From the NCBI GenBank assembly GCA_050331815.1, contig JBHJGM010000002.1, positions 248,001 to 312,000 on the forward strand: 64,000 nt of DNA, in the 5' to 3' direction. Origin of the DNA: JBHJGM01 sp050331815 (GTDB lineage Bacteria > Verrucomicrobiota > Verrucomicrobiia > Opitutales > JBHJGM01). This document shows, one piece after another, positions 34,650 through 43,268 of this stretch (its first letter is position 1; every line of letters starts with the position of its first letter). A program made the translations under genes and the position numbers. Below the pieces are notes generated by a model that saw only the letters and a program-made list of their open reading frames with translations, was not told the origin of the DNA and did no database searches.

Positions 34650-35972
34650 TCAACCGCAGGTGCGTTCACGCCTTGGGTCCGACACCGGCAGCAAGAACAT
34701 CAACGCCACAACCAGACTGATCAGCGCGGGCAACGCCAGCGGCCAGATCGCCTGCTCGAGGTACTCTGTGGATAGGTACCGCAGGCCCGTGCTCAGAAGC
34801 GGCGCGACCAGCATGAACGGCACCGTGGCGGCCATCTGCACCGATACGTAAGCGGCGATGCGGTCCGGTGGAGCGATTTCCAGTTGAAGGGTCTGGTGAC
34901 CCACGTTTTGCAGACTGAAGCCCGCGCCCCAGAGGATAAAGATCAGCAAGAAGACCCACTCCTGCGAGGCAACTAGCGTCAGCAATGTCAGCAGGATCAG
35001 CGCATTCAAGGCGATCACCATAATCACCTTGCCCCCAAAGCGGTCCCCGATGAAGCCCGCAGCCAGATTGCCCAGCAGGATGCCCAGACTTTGGAAGCTC
35101 GTCAGCAGCCCGGAGTAGGCGCGGTCCTCGTTAAGAGTCTCAATCGCGTGGATGCTCAAAAACGGTACCAGGATGAACAGCCCCAGGATAAATCCACGAG
35201 ACAGCAGGTAGTTCAATAGCCGCCGGTCGCCGCGCACCATCCGGACAAACTCGCGCAGGCTCTCGCGTAAATCCTGCGGCGGACGTTTGGTTTGAGGCAG
35301 GTCCGGCTCGCGAATCAGGCTGAACACTCCCAAGCCGACCAAAAAAATCAGCACCGAGGTAAAAAACAGGATGCTGTAGGCGCTGGGACCTTGAACTTCG
35401 CTCAGCACCCAATCCGCTACGGAGCCCGCCCCGATCCCCAGGGTTGCGCCCAGCGCCTGTCGAATCGCTTGCGCCGACGCCCGGCGGTGCGCCGGGATGA
35501 CCTTGGCGATCAAGGCACTCCAGGCGGGAATCGTCACCCCTCCGGCCATCCCCAGAAAAAACATCATGGTCGGAATCGTCGCCAGCAGTACCCAGTTTGG
35601 CAGCGCGTCGGCAAAGAGCAGCAGCGTGGCGGGTATCACCAGCGGTACCCGCTGAAACCAGGCCCAAAAAACGACCCAGGGCTTGTAGCGATCCAGACGC
35701 TCGATGCGGTGATTGACAAAGAGTGGCGGCACCACGAAGCCCAGCCAAAAGAGGATGGGCATAGCCGCAATCAGCAGCGAGGGCGCGCCCAGATCCTCCA
35801 GGAACGGCGGCAGGATCGTCTCCGGCGAGATGAAGGCCAGCGCACCAATGAACAAGCCCCCCTCCACGCTGTGGGCCGCGTAGTTGCGCTTAAAGTCTCG
35901 ACGGACCGCGTCGGGGATCGGAGGTCGGGAGCCGCGACCGGGTTCCGGCGCGGGCTTTTCAGTAGCAGGCAT
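34650..35972 (-). CDS. MFS transporter
   Basis: A 440-residue major facilitator with about twelve membrane helices. After a basic/Pro-rich cytosolic N-terminus (RRDFKRNYAAHS) come SFISPETILPPFLEDLGAP-type helices, a long central loop (about 215-245, REPDLPQTKRPPQDLRESLREF) between the two six-helix halves, and an LAAGFIGDRFGGKVIM motif resembling the MFS loop 2-3/8-9 signature. The substrate cannot be predicted. It lies 12 bases downstream of the peptidase gene on the same strand and probably ends that transcript. Confidence 0.85.
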   Translation of the reverse strand: MPATEKPAPEPGRGSRPPIPDAVRRDFKRNYAAHSVEGGLFIGALAFISPETILPPFLEDLGAPSLLIAAMPILFWLGFVVPPLFVNHRIERLDRYKPWVVFWAWFQRVPLVIPATLLLFADALPNWVLLATIPTMMFFLGMAGGVTIPAWSALIAKVIPAHRRASAQAIRQALGATLGIGAGSVADWVLSEVQGPSAYSILFFTSVLIFLVGLGVFSLIREPDLPQTKRPPQDLRESLREFVRMVRGDRRLLNYLLSRGFILGLFILVPFLSIHAIETLNEDRAYSGLLTSFQSLGILLGNLAAGFIGDRFGGKVIMVIALNALILLTLLTLVASQEWVFLLIFILWGAGFSLQNVGHQTLQLEIAPPDRIAAYVSVQMAATVPFMLVAPLLSTGLRYLSTEYLEQAIWPLALPALISLVVALMFLLPVSDPRRERTCG

Positions 35973-35984
35973 GGCTCAGGCGAT

Positions 35985-36692
35985 CTAGCGCCCCAAAGCC
36001 ATCAACGGAGTCTGCTGCAGCGTCAACGCGCGATCGTTTTGGCGGGCCCGTGGATCGAGCTCACGCAGCGCCGCCCAGAAGGCATCGGAATGATTCATCT
36101 CCCGCAGGTGGGCCAGCTCGTGCAGGATCACGTAGTCCTGCAACCGTGGCGAGAGCAGCACCAGCCGCCAGTTAAGTGAAATCGTTTTGTTGCCCGAGCA
36201 GGAGCCCCAGCGGGTGCGCTGGTTGCGCACGGTGATGCGCCGCGGGTGCAGGCGGTGCTGAATGGCCAGTTGCAGAGTCCGCGCGGTCAGCACTTCCTTG
36301 GCAAACTGCCGGCAGACCTTCAGCACGTTTTCGTCGTAGGTTTCGTCGTTGGCCACGAGAAAGGCGACGGTTCGCGATTCCTCATAGAGACGAAAGTCCG
36401 GGCGGTGATCGCTATGGGCGAAACGCAGGCGCAGGCTCTTGCCAAAGGCGCTCAGGCGCGGCTTGCGCTCCAGCCATTCCGACAGGGTGAAGGGACGCGG
36501 TGCGCTGCGCAGGCTGCGGTCCAGCCAGTCCCCCTGCGACCGCAGAAAATCCATCCCTTCGCGCAGCGAGGCGCGCTGGGGTAAGGTCAACAGCGCATGG
36601 TTGCGCACATCCAGCGACACCCGGATGAAGCGGGCCCGTTTGGAGCGGCGCACATGGTAGGGCAGCAGGAGCGGTCCGCTCGAGGTCGGCAC
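35985..36692 (-). CDS. M48-like (YgjP/DUF45) zinc metallopeptidase
   Basis: About 235 residues. The zinc site is HELAHLREMNHSDAFW (HExxH plus downstream His), preceded by the family stretch TVRNQRTRWGSCSGNKTISLNWRLVLLSPRLQDYVIL. The N-terminal half (LPYHVRRSKRARFIRVSLDVRNHALLTLP) is the usual beta-rich YgjP start. No ATG begins this region; GTG 36692 (start VSVPTSSG) lies 25 bases past the mazG stop and is the best initiator. The frame is open into mazG, but that portion is a shadow. Confidence 0.85.
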   Translation of the reverse strand: MPTSSGPLLLPYHVRRSKRARFIRVSLDVRNHALLTLPQRASLREGMDFLRSQGDWLDRSLRSAPRPFTLSEWLERKPRLSAFGKSLRLRFAHSDHRPDFRLYEESRTVAFLVANDETYDENVLKVCRQFAKEVLTARTLQLAIQHRLHPRRITVRNQRTRWGSCSGNKTISLNWRLVLLSPRLQDYVILHELAHLREMNHSDAFWAALRELDPRARQNDRALTLQQTPLMALGR

Positions 36693-36717
36693 CGAAACCA
36701 GGCGCAGGTGGGTGTGA

Positions 36718-37407
36718 TCAGTCTTGGCGGGCACGGGCGGGAGCGGTGGCTTCAAGCGCGCGCACCACATTTGTGGAGTGGCGGCGCAACGCGGATTCAG
36801 GGTCGATACCGGCCTTGCGACAGGCGGCAGCCAGTTCAAAAAGACGCTGTCCGGCCTGAGCTTCGTCGAGACCGTCTGCCAGCGTTTCGATGGCTTCGTG
36901 GTCGACGGTCTCACCGGCGGGAATCGTCTTTTTGACGATCTGCTTGTAAACTTCAAAAGCGTGCAGCAACGCGGGTAAGGCCGGAGGCAAGGCCTTGAAC
37001 AGTCCCGTAGAGGCCGGCCCGTTTTTCTTTTCGGCCGCCTTGATAGCCTCCCATTTGTTGATGACCGCCTCGGCGTTCTTCAAATCCGGACGCGCTTTAC
37101 CCTCGACGGGAAAGACGTGCGGATGCCGGCGCACCAGCTTGTCGTTAATATCCTGGGCCACCGCCTTCAGGTCGAACAAGCCGGCTTCTTCAGCCAATTG
37201 CGCGTGCATGACCACTTGCAGGAGTAGATCCCCCAGTTCCTCCCGCATGTGCGGCATGTCGGCGCGGTCGATGGTGTCGAGCAATTCCGCCGCCTCCTCA
37301 ATCAGGCAACGCGCCAGCGACTGATGCGTCTGCTCGCGATCCCACGGGCAACCCTCGGGGCCCCTCAAATGGGCCACGGTCTGGCGAAGTTGCTCAAGCG
37401 GAGACAT
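36718..37407 (-). CDS. mazG: Nucleoside triphosphate pyrophosphohydrolase
   Basis: Removes non-canonical NTPs and lowers ppGpp-linked nucleotide pools by releasing pyrophosphate. The 229 residues carry a MazG motif: CPWDREQTHQSLARCLIEEAAELLDTID with the EExxE metal-binding pattern, then MREELGDLLLQVVMHAQLAEE, and KLVRRHPHVFPVEG. A second, less conserved helical half (FKALPPALPALLHAFEVYKQI, GQRLFELAAACRKAGIDPESALRR) corresponds to the usual C-terminal MazG domain. ATG 37407 gives the standard MSPLEQLRQTV start; an upstream in-frame start would add 24 unlikely residues. Confidence 0.94.
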   Translation of the reverse strand: MSPLEQLRQTVAHLRGPEGCPWDREQTHQSLARCLIEEAAELLDTIDRADMPHMREELGDLLLQVVMHAQLAEEAGLFDLKAVAQDINDKLVRRHPHVFPVEGKARPDLKNAEAVINKWEAIKAAEKKNGPASTGLFKALPPALPALLHAFEVYKQIVKKTIPAGETVDHEAIETLADGLDEAQAGQRLFELAAACRKAGIDPESALRRHSTNVVRALEATAPARARQD

Positions 37408-37626
37408 CTGGATGCGGGCTGGGTCGTTCGTGGGCAGAAAAACAGGATCGCCAACTCCCACACGCCTGTCAAAAACCATTCAGACCGGGATTTTGAAAAG
37501 CGACCAGGCTCGCTGCGTTGCCAAGCTTGCGAACTCATTTTCAATACGCTCGCGTCCCATGCAAGTGATGTGCGCAGACGCTGTCTTGGTGCACTTGATG
37601 TGTTGACTAACAAAGACTTAGCCCCG

Positions 37627-38418
37627 ATGGACAAACTCGAGGAAATCATGGCGTGGAAGCGCCAGAGCTACGCGGAGCAGCTGCGGCCCCTCAGTCGTGA
37701 GGAGCTGCGCCGTTTTGGCTCAATGCGGCAAACGGGGCCGAGTTTTTTCGAGGCGCTCAATCAGGACCACCTCGCGGTGATTGCCGAGGTGAAACGCCGC
37801 TCTCCCAGCGCGGGCGAGATCGCCGCCGGCATGGACGCCGTGGAGCAGGTGCGCAAGTACCTCAACGCTGGTGTCGATGCCCTGTCCGTCCTGACCGATG
37901 AAAAATACTTCGGGGGCAAAATGGATGACTTGTGGGACGCCGCCGATTTCCTGCAACAGCATGGCCGCCCGGTGCCGCTACTGCGCAAGGACTTCTTTTT
38001 TCATCCCGTGCAGGTCCTCGAAGCAGCGGAAGCCGGCGCGCGCTGCATACTGATCATCGTGCGTGCGCTCAGCGATGAGGAGATCGCACAGCTGAAGGAT
38101 GCCGCTGAACTGGCCTGCCTCGACGCCCTGTACGAAATCCACACCGAGGGCGAACTCGAGCGTGCCCTGCGCTTTGAGCCACGCATCGTCGGCGTGAACA
38201 ACCGCGACCTCACCCGCTTCGAAACCGATCTGGCGATTTCCGAGGCGCTGATTCCGCAGATCCCCGAAAACATCGTGGCCGTCAGCGAGAGCGGCATCTT
38301 TTCCCCGCAAGATGCGCACCGCACGCGTCAGGCCGGGGCCCGCGCGATTTTGGTCGGGCAGGCGCTGATGCAGGAAGAAGACCCGGAAGAACTGGTCAAA
38401 GCCTTTCAATCGCTGTAA
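37627..38418 (+). CDS. trpC: Indole-3-glycerol phosphate synthase
   Basis: Tryptophan biosynthesis: converts CdRP to indole-3-glycerol phosphate. Of the 263 residues, catalytic pieces are AEVKRRSPSAGEI (Lys), LRKDFFFHPVQVLEA (Lys), YEIHTEGELERAL (Glu), IVGVNNRDLTRFETDL and VAVSESGIFSPQDAHR; the phosphate site GARAILVGQALM closes the TIM barrel. The gene stands alone, without other trp genes in the window. ATG 37627 is chosen; the frame is open upstream across the divergent mazG region, which is not real. Confidence 0.96.
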   Translation: MDKLEEIMAWKRQSYAEQLRPLSREELRRFGSMRQTGPSFFEALNQDHLAVIAEVKRRSPSAGEIAAGMDAVEQVRKYLNAGVDALSVLTDEKYFGGKMDDLWDAADFLQQHGRPVPLLRKDFFFHPVQVLEAAEAGARCILIIVRALSDEEIAQLKDAAELACLDALYEIHTEGELERALRFEPRIVGVNNRDLTRFETDLAISEALIPQIPENIVAVSESGIFSPQDAHRTRQAGARAILVGQALMQEEDPEELVKAFQSL

Positions 38419-38427
38419 ACTACACTT

Positions 38428-38682
38428 GTGAAAGGTTTCGTCCGCCTGCTCCGCGCCAACGAGCTGTTCCTGCAACTCTGGACCACCGGTACCTCGGTGG
38501 TCACGGTCACCGTCTATCGCGACCTCGCACCTGAAATGTCCGCGCTGGAGGCGGGGCTGCGCTCCCTGTTTATTTCCACGATCAGCGTTGGCGTGTGTCT
38601 GCTCGGGTTTTCGGTGCTGGTGTTTCGCGTGCGGCAGTTCTGGAGTCTCTGGCATCCGCTCTCGAAGCCGCCGCACAGCTGA
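38428..38682 (+). CDS. Small membrane protein between trpC and rsmA
   Basis: An 84-residue protein starting at GTG 38428, with a hydrophobic C-terminal helix (about residues 46-68, LRSLFISTISVGVCLLGFSVLVF) and a weaker one near 15-32. It has Arg-rich flanks and no known motif. The gene fits exactly between trpC (9 bases) and rsmA (9 bases), with the same strand and tight spacing, which supports a real gene in that operon. Function unknown. Confidence 0.55.
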   Translation: MKGFVRLLRANELFLQLWTTGTSVVTVTVYRDLAPEMSALEAGLRSLFISTISVGVCLLGFSVLVFRVRQFWSLWHPLSKPPHS

Positions 38683-38691
38683 ACGCGCCCC

Positions 38692-39555
38692 GTGCTGACC
38701 CTCACCCAAACCCGTGAGTGCCTCGACCTGTTGGGGCATGGCCCGCGCAAGCAACTCGGGCAAAACTTCCTCGTCGAGCCCAACATCGTGCGCAAGTCGC
38801 TCAGCATGGCGGCTCTGCGTGCGGGCGACTTGGTGGTCGAGATCGGGCCTGGCTTGGGAACGCTCACCCGCGCGCTTTTGGAAGCCGGGGCGAAGGTGTG
38901 GGCCATTGAGTTCGACCGCGATCTGTTTCGCTATCTCAGCGAGGCGTTGGCCCCGCAGTACCCGCAGCAACTGGACCTCCGCGAGGGCGACGCGCTTGAA
39001 TTTCCGCTAGCGGGGCTTTCCGGTGGCGGGGCCCCCTGGCTGCACGATGCGCCCTTCAAGATTGTCGCCAACCTGCCCTACGCCGTGGCCACGCCCTGGA
39101 TGGACGCCGTGCTGGAAAGCTGGCTGCCGGAAATGATGGTGCTGATGGTCCAGAAGGAAGCCGCCGACCGCTACACCGCCCGCCCGGGTACCAAGCACTA
39201 CGGGCCGATCACGATTTTCCTGGAGGCGGCGTACTTTTCGGGGGGCACGCACAAGGTGTCCTCACGCTGCTTTTTTCCCGCGCCCGAGGTGGATTCGGCG
39301 CTGCTCAAGCTGGTCCGTCACGAGCACAGCCACACCTTTCAAACAAAAACCAAGCGCCTCATCCGCGACCTGTTTACCCAGCGGCGCAAGCAGATCGGCG
39401 GACTCTGCCGCCAGTACCGCGACGCCGCCATCGCCGAGCGCCTGACCGAATGGGTGGACACGCACCTCGCACACCTCGGCATCGAGTCCAACGCCCGCCC
39501 CGAGCAAATTCCCCTTGAAGGCTGGCTCACCCTCGACCGGCTGATCGATGGGTAG
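38692..39555 (+). CDS. rsmA: 16S rRNA (adenine1518-N6/adenine1519-N6)-dimethyltransferase
   Basis: Dimethylates two adjacent adenines near the 3' end of 16S rRNA (KsgA). The 287 residues show the start motif GPRKQLGQNFLVEPNIVRK, the AdoMet site VVEIGPGLGTLTRALLEAG, DREGDALEFPL-like acidic loop, and the catalytic NLPYAVATPWM. The C-terminal helical domain (SSRCFFPAPEVDSALLKLVR) is typical. It begins at GTG 38692. Co-directional with trpC and with the exonuclease/ligase pair downstream. Confidence 0.94.
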   Translation: MLTLTQTRECLDLLGHGPRKQLGQNFLVEPNIVRKSLSMAALRAGDLVVEIGPGLGTLTRALLEAGAKVWAIEFDRDLFRYLSEALAPQYPQQLDLREGDALEFPLAGLSGGGAPWLHDAPFKIVANLPYAVATPWMDAVLESWLPEMMVLMVQKEAADRYTARPGTKHYGPITIFLEAAYFSGGTHKVSSRCFFPAPEVDSALLKLVRHEHSHTFQTKTKRLIRDLFTQRRKQIGGLCRQYRDAAIAERLTEWVDTHLAHLGIESNARPEQIPLEGWLTLDRLIDG

Positions 39556-39601
39556 GACGGGCCCGGTTTGACTCGGGCGGCTCGGCGGCGCAGGGTTTTA
39601 T

Positions 39602-40681
39602 GTGGCGCAAGGCGATGTGATTGAGGTACGTCCACAGGGGCTGTACTGCGCGGCGGGCGACTTTTACATCGACCCCTGGCGGGGCGTCGGTCGCGCCCTG
39701 ATCACCCATGCCCATGGTGACCACGCCCGCTACGGCAGCCGACATTACCTGTGCGCGCCCAGTTGCGAGCCGATTTTGCGCCACCGTCTGGGCAAGATCT
39801 CCGCAGAATCGCTGCCGTACGCCGAAACGCGCCGCATCGGTGAGGCAACCGTCTCGCTGCATCCGGCGGGGCACGTTTTGGGTTCGGCGCAAATCCAAGT
39901 GGAAGCCCGGGGCGAAGTCTGGGTGGTCTCCGGTGACTACAAGCGCCAATCAGACGTCTCCTGCGAGGGCTTCGAGCCGGTGCCTTGCGACTGCTTCATC
40001 ACCGAGGCCACATTCGGGCTGCCCATTTATCGCTGGGATTCTACGCAAGCCGTCGTCGACCAGATAGTCCGCTGGCACGAAGGCAACGCGGCCGAAGGTG
40101 TCAACTCCGTGCTGTACGCTTATGCGCTGGGCAAGGCGCAGCGATTGCTCGGGGGGTTGAAGGATCGCCTCGACCAGCCCGTGCTGCTGCATGGGGCGCT
40201 CGTGGGACTCACGCAACTTTATCGCGACCTCGGCATCGACCTGGCGGACACCGAGCGCGTGGCCCCGGACCGCAAAGGCGAAAAACACGCGGGTCGGCTC
40301 GTCATCGCACCGCCCTCAGCCTACGGCACCACCTGGTTGCGGCGCTTTCGGCCGTTCAGCGATGCTTTTGTCTCCGGCTGGATGCGTGTGCGGGGCATCC
40401 GTCGACGGCGGGGCTACGACCGCGGCTTTGTCATGTCTGACCACATCGACTGGCCCGACCTGCTGCAGACGATCGAGGAGACCGGGGCCTCCCGAGTCCT
40501 GACAACCCATGGTGAAACCGAGGCGGTCGCCCGGTTTTTGCGCCAGGAGCGGGGCCTTCGCGCAGAGGAACTCGAGACCGCCTACACCGGCGAAGACGGC
40601 AGCGCTGAAACCAGCGAGGACGAAGTACAGACCGAAAACCCTGATGCCGACACCGCGCCGGCACCGGAGGTAGCAAAGTGA
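39602..40681 (+). CDS. Ligase-associated DNA exonuclease (metallo-beta-lactamase / beta-CASP fold)
   Basis: A 359-residue nuclease of the ligase-associated type. The zinc motif THAHGDHARYGS is present, with LHPAGHVLGSAQI, SGDYKRQSD and ITEATFGLPIYRW as further metallo-beta-lactamase motifs, and the beta-CASP part ending in FVMSDHIDWPDLLQTI and VLTTHGETEAVARFL. The C-terminal 40 residues are an acidic Glu/Asp/Ala tail. It starts at GTG 39602. Its stop overlaps the start of the DNA ligase gene by 4 bases (GTGA), confirming they act together, presumably in end-processing before ligation. Confidence 0.9.
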   Translation: MAQGDVIEVRPQGLYCAAGDFYIDPWRGVGRALITHAHGDHARYGSRHYLCAPSCEPILRHRLGKISAESLPYAETRRIGEATVSLHPAGHVLGSAQIQVEARGEVWVVSGDYKRQSDVSCEGFEPVPCDCFITEATFGLPIYRWDSTQAVVDQIVRWHEGNAAEGVNSVLYAYALGKAQRLLGGLKDRLDQPVLLHGALVGLTQLYRDLGIDLADTERVAPDRKGEKHAGRLVIAPPSAYGTTWLRRFRPFSDAFVSGWMRVRGIRRRRGYDRGFVMSDHIDWPDLLQTIEETGASRVLTTHGETEAVARFLRQERGLRAEELETAYTGEDGSAETSEDEVQTENPDADTAPAPEVAK

Positions 40682-42291
40682 AGCGCTTTGCAGATTTGAT
40701 CGACGCGCTCGACGGCACGACTTCGACCAACGCCAAGGTTGAGGCGCTGGCCCGCTATTTTCAGGACGCTCCCGCCGAGGACGCCATCTGGGGCCTCTAC
40801 TTTTTGATGGGGCGGCGCATCAAACGCCTGCTGCCGAGCAAGCTGGTTTGGGAATGGGTGCGTGAGGTGTCCGGCCTGCCGGAATGGATGGTCAGCCAGT
40901 GCTACACGCTGGTGGGTGACCAGGCCGAGTGCATCTCGCTCCTGGTCGACCAGAAGGGCACCGACGCACCTGAAGCACTGCATCAGGTGGTGGCCACCAT
41001 CATCGAGCTGCGCAGCCAGATGGCCCACGAGCAGGAGCGCGTCGTTAAGGACTGGTGGCGGCGTCACAGCGGGCAGCACCTGTTTGTGCTGAACAAGCTG
41101 CTGACCGGCGCTTTCCGAATCGGTGTGTCACAGAAGCTCGTCACACGTGCGCTGGCCCAGGTGGCGGGCGTGCCCGAAGCCACCCTGGCGCACCGCATCA
41201 TGGGCGATTGGGAGCCGACCGCCGCCTTCTTCGAGTCGGTGCTTTCGCCCAACCAGACTGCCGCTGACCTCACGCAGCCTTATCCGTTTTTTCTGGCTTC
41301 ACCTCTGGAAAAAGAACCCGACGAGTTGGGCTCCATCGACGAGTGGCAACTCGAATGGAAGTGGGACGGCATTCGGGGGCAGCTGATTCGGCGCGCACAG
41401 GAAACGGTTATCTGGTCGCGGGGCGAAGAACTGGTCACGCCGCAGTATCCGGAAATCGTGCAGGCGGCCGCACGGTTGCCGGAGGGGCTGGTGCTTGATG
41501 GCGAGCTGCTGGCCTGGCGCGACGGCGAGCCCCTGCCTTTTGCCGACCTGCAACGACGGCTCAATCGCAAGGGGCTCACCCGCAGCCTTTTGATGGAAGT
41601 GCCCATGTCGTTCATGGCCTACGACCTCTTGGAGGCCGACGGTGCGGACTGGCGTGAGCGGCCACTGGCCGAGCGTCGCCAGCGCCTGGAGCGCTTGCTG
41701 CCGGGGGAGGCACCGCCACTTTTGGTATCGCCGAAGGTCGACGCAGCCAGTTGGGCTGAGGCGGGCCATCTCCGCCAGAGCGCACGCGAACGCCGCTCCG
41801 AAGGGCTCATGCTCAAGCGCCTGGCCTCAGCCTACCAAGCCGGACGCAAGCGCGGGGATTGGTGGAAGTGGAAGGTGGATCCCTTTGAGGTCGACGCCGT
41901 CCTGATTTACGCGGAAGCCGGACATGGACGACGCGCCAACCTCTTTACCGACTACACCTTTGGCGTATGGGATGGGGAGGAACTCACGCCCTTTACGAAG
42001 GCCTACTCCGGACTGTCCGACGAGGAGATCGCACGGCTGGATAAGTGGATCCGCCAAAACACGCTCGATAAATTTGGTCCGGTGCGGGTCGTACCGCCCG
42101 CGCACGTCTTCCAGTTACACTTTGAAGGGATCGCCGCCTCCACACGGCATCGCTCCGGCATCGCGCTGCGTTTTCCGCGTATCCATCGTTGGCGCGACGA
42201 CAAGCAGCCCGCCGACGCCGACCGCCTGGAAACGCTGCGAGCCATGATCAATGCACCTGCCGAACCGCGGCAGCAGGAGCTTTTCGGCTGA
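40678..42291 (+). CDS. ATP-dependent DNA ligase
   Basis: A 537-residue ATP-dependent ligase of the bacterial LigC/LigB-like group that accompanies the exonuclease. Visible are an N-terminal DNA-binding region (about 1-200), the adenylation motif I EWKWDGIRGQ with nucleophile Lys228, motif III-type VLDGELLAW, motif IV EGLMLKRL, motif V DWWKWKVDPFEVDAVLIYAE, and an OB-fold with the end motif RFPRIHRWRDDKQPADADRLETL. It starts at GTG 40678, inside the stop of the exonuclease gene. The Lhr-type helicase and calcineurin-like phosphoesterase that usually complete this cluster are absent. Confidence 0.95.
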   Translation: MKRFADLIDALDGTTSTNAKVEALARYFQDAPAEDAIWGLYFLMGRRIKRLLPSKLVWEWVREVSGLPEWMVSQCYTLVGDQAECISLLVDQKGTDAPEALHQVVATIIELRSQMAHEQERVVKDWWRRHSGQHLFVLNKLLTGAFRIGVSQKLVTRALAQVAGVPEATLAHRIMGDWEPTAAFFESVLSPNQTAADLTQPYPFFLASPLEKEPDELGSIDEWQLEWKWDGIRGQLIRRAQETVIWSRGEELVTPQYPEIVQAAARLPEGLVLDGELLAWRDGEPLPFADLQRRLNRKGLTRSLLMEVPMSFMAYDLLEADGADWRERPLAERRQRLERLLPGEAPPLLVSPKVDAASWAEAGHLRQSARERRSEGLMLKRLASAYQAGRKRGDWWKWKVDPFEVDAVLIYAEAGHGRRANLFTDYTFGVWDGEELTPFTKAYSGLSDEEIARLDKWIRQNTLDKFGPVRVVPPAHVFQLHFEGIAASTRHRSGIALRFPRIHRWRDDKQPADADRLETLRAMINAPAEPRQQELFG

Positions 42292-42620
42292 GCGGCGGGA
42301 AGCGCCTCGGTTCATTTATGTATGCGAATGGGCCTAAACGGATCGCCTGGCGCGGCGATAGACCCTGGTAGCTTCACACAGTGAGCGCGCACGGAGGCCG
42401 TCACAAAAACGTAAAAACGAGCCAACTCCATGCGACTGCCAAACTCTCCCCTAAAAATCTGTGTGAAATGCCTGATTTATTCTGTGCGGGATGATGGACT
42501 TTTGACCATTGACCGCACGCACGGACCTCGGCGAGAGGCCGGCGTTGAACGTCTATTTGCACGATAAGCCATGCGACTCTTTACCGACGCCACAGACCTT
42601 GCCGAGGGAAAGGATTCCGA
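42292..42620. other. Intergenic region before the response regulator
   Basis: A 329-base gap between the ligase stop and the response-regulator start. I see no tRNA, no strong hairpin plus T-run and no convincing sigma-70 promoter. A GAGGGAAAGGA stretch just before 42621 is a plausible ribosome binding site. The gap presumably carries the promoter of the regulator. Confidence 0.4.
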
Positions 42621-43268
42621 ATGAAAAAAGTTGTCATTATTGAGGATGAAACGATGGTCCGCGACCTCATGGTGGAGGTGGTGGCCAACTACTCCAACTG
42701 CAAGCTGGTGGGCACCTTTGGTGACGGCCTTGAGGGCTGGGAAGGCGTGCAGGAGCTCAAGCCCGACTTTGTCCTCTCGGACATCAAGATCCCTTCGATC
42801 AACGGTCTCGAGGTGCTGCGCCGCATCAAGGCAAAGATGCCGCACACGCTGGTGCTGCTCTTCTCAGCGTACTTCTCAACCGGCATGGTGCGCCAGGCGC
42901 TGAAGGCCGGCGTCAACGGCATGATCGAAAAGACCGCCGGTCTGTCCGAAATGCACAAGGCCATCGAGTCGGTCCTCGCCGGCGAAACCTACCTCGGCCC
43001 GGCCGTGGTCGGCATCACGCGCGAGATCATGATCAACCCCGAACAGGACGACTCGCTCGAATCGCTTTCCTCGCGCGAAGTCGAGGTGCTGCAGCTCATC
43101 GCCGAAGGTTTTTCCAGCAAGGAGATCGCCGCCCGCCTGGACATCTCGACTAAGACCGCCGAGACCCACCGCGCCCACCTCATGCAGAAGCTCAACCTGC
43201 ATGGGATCGCCGGGCTCACCCGCTACGCCATCGCCAAGGGCTTGGTCAAGCTCCCGGCCACGGCTTAG
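42621..43268 (+). CDS. NarL/LuxR-type response regulator
   Basis: A 215-residue transcription regulator. The receiver domain has the acidic pair in VVIIEDETMVRD, phospho-acceptor Asp54 in FVLSDIKIPSINGLEV, LLFSAYFSTGM, and Lys in MIEKTAG. After a linker, the C-terminal LuxR-type helix-turn-helix is LSSREVEVLQLIAEGFSSKEIAARLDISTKTAETHRAHLMQKL. No cognate kinase is adjacent; the REC-kinase at 0.8-2.0 kb is far away. A GGA-rich ribosome binding site precedes the ATG. It converges on the glycosyltransferase gene, the two stop codons overlapping by 4 bases. Confidence 0.93.
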   Translation: MKKVVIIEDETMVRDLMVEVVANYSNCKLVGTFGDGLEGWEGVQELKPDFVLSDIKIPSINGLEVLRRIKAKMPHTLVLLFSAYFSTGMVRQALKAGVNGMIEKTAGLSEMHKAIESVLAGETYLGPAVVGITREIMINPEQDDSLESLSSREVEVLQLIAEGFSSKEIAARLDISTKTAETHRAHLMQKLNLHGIAGLTRYAIAKGLVKLPATA

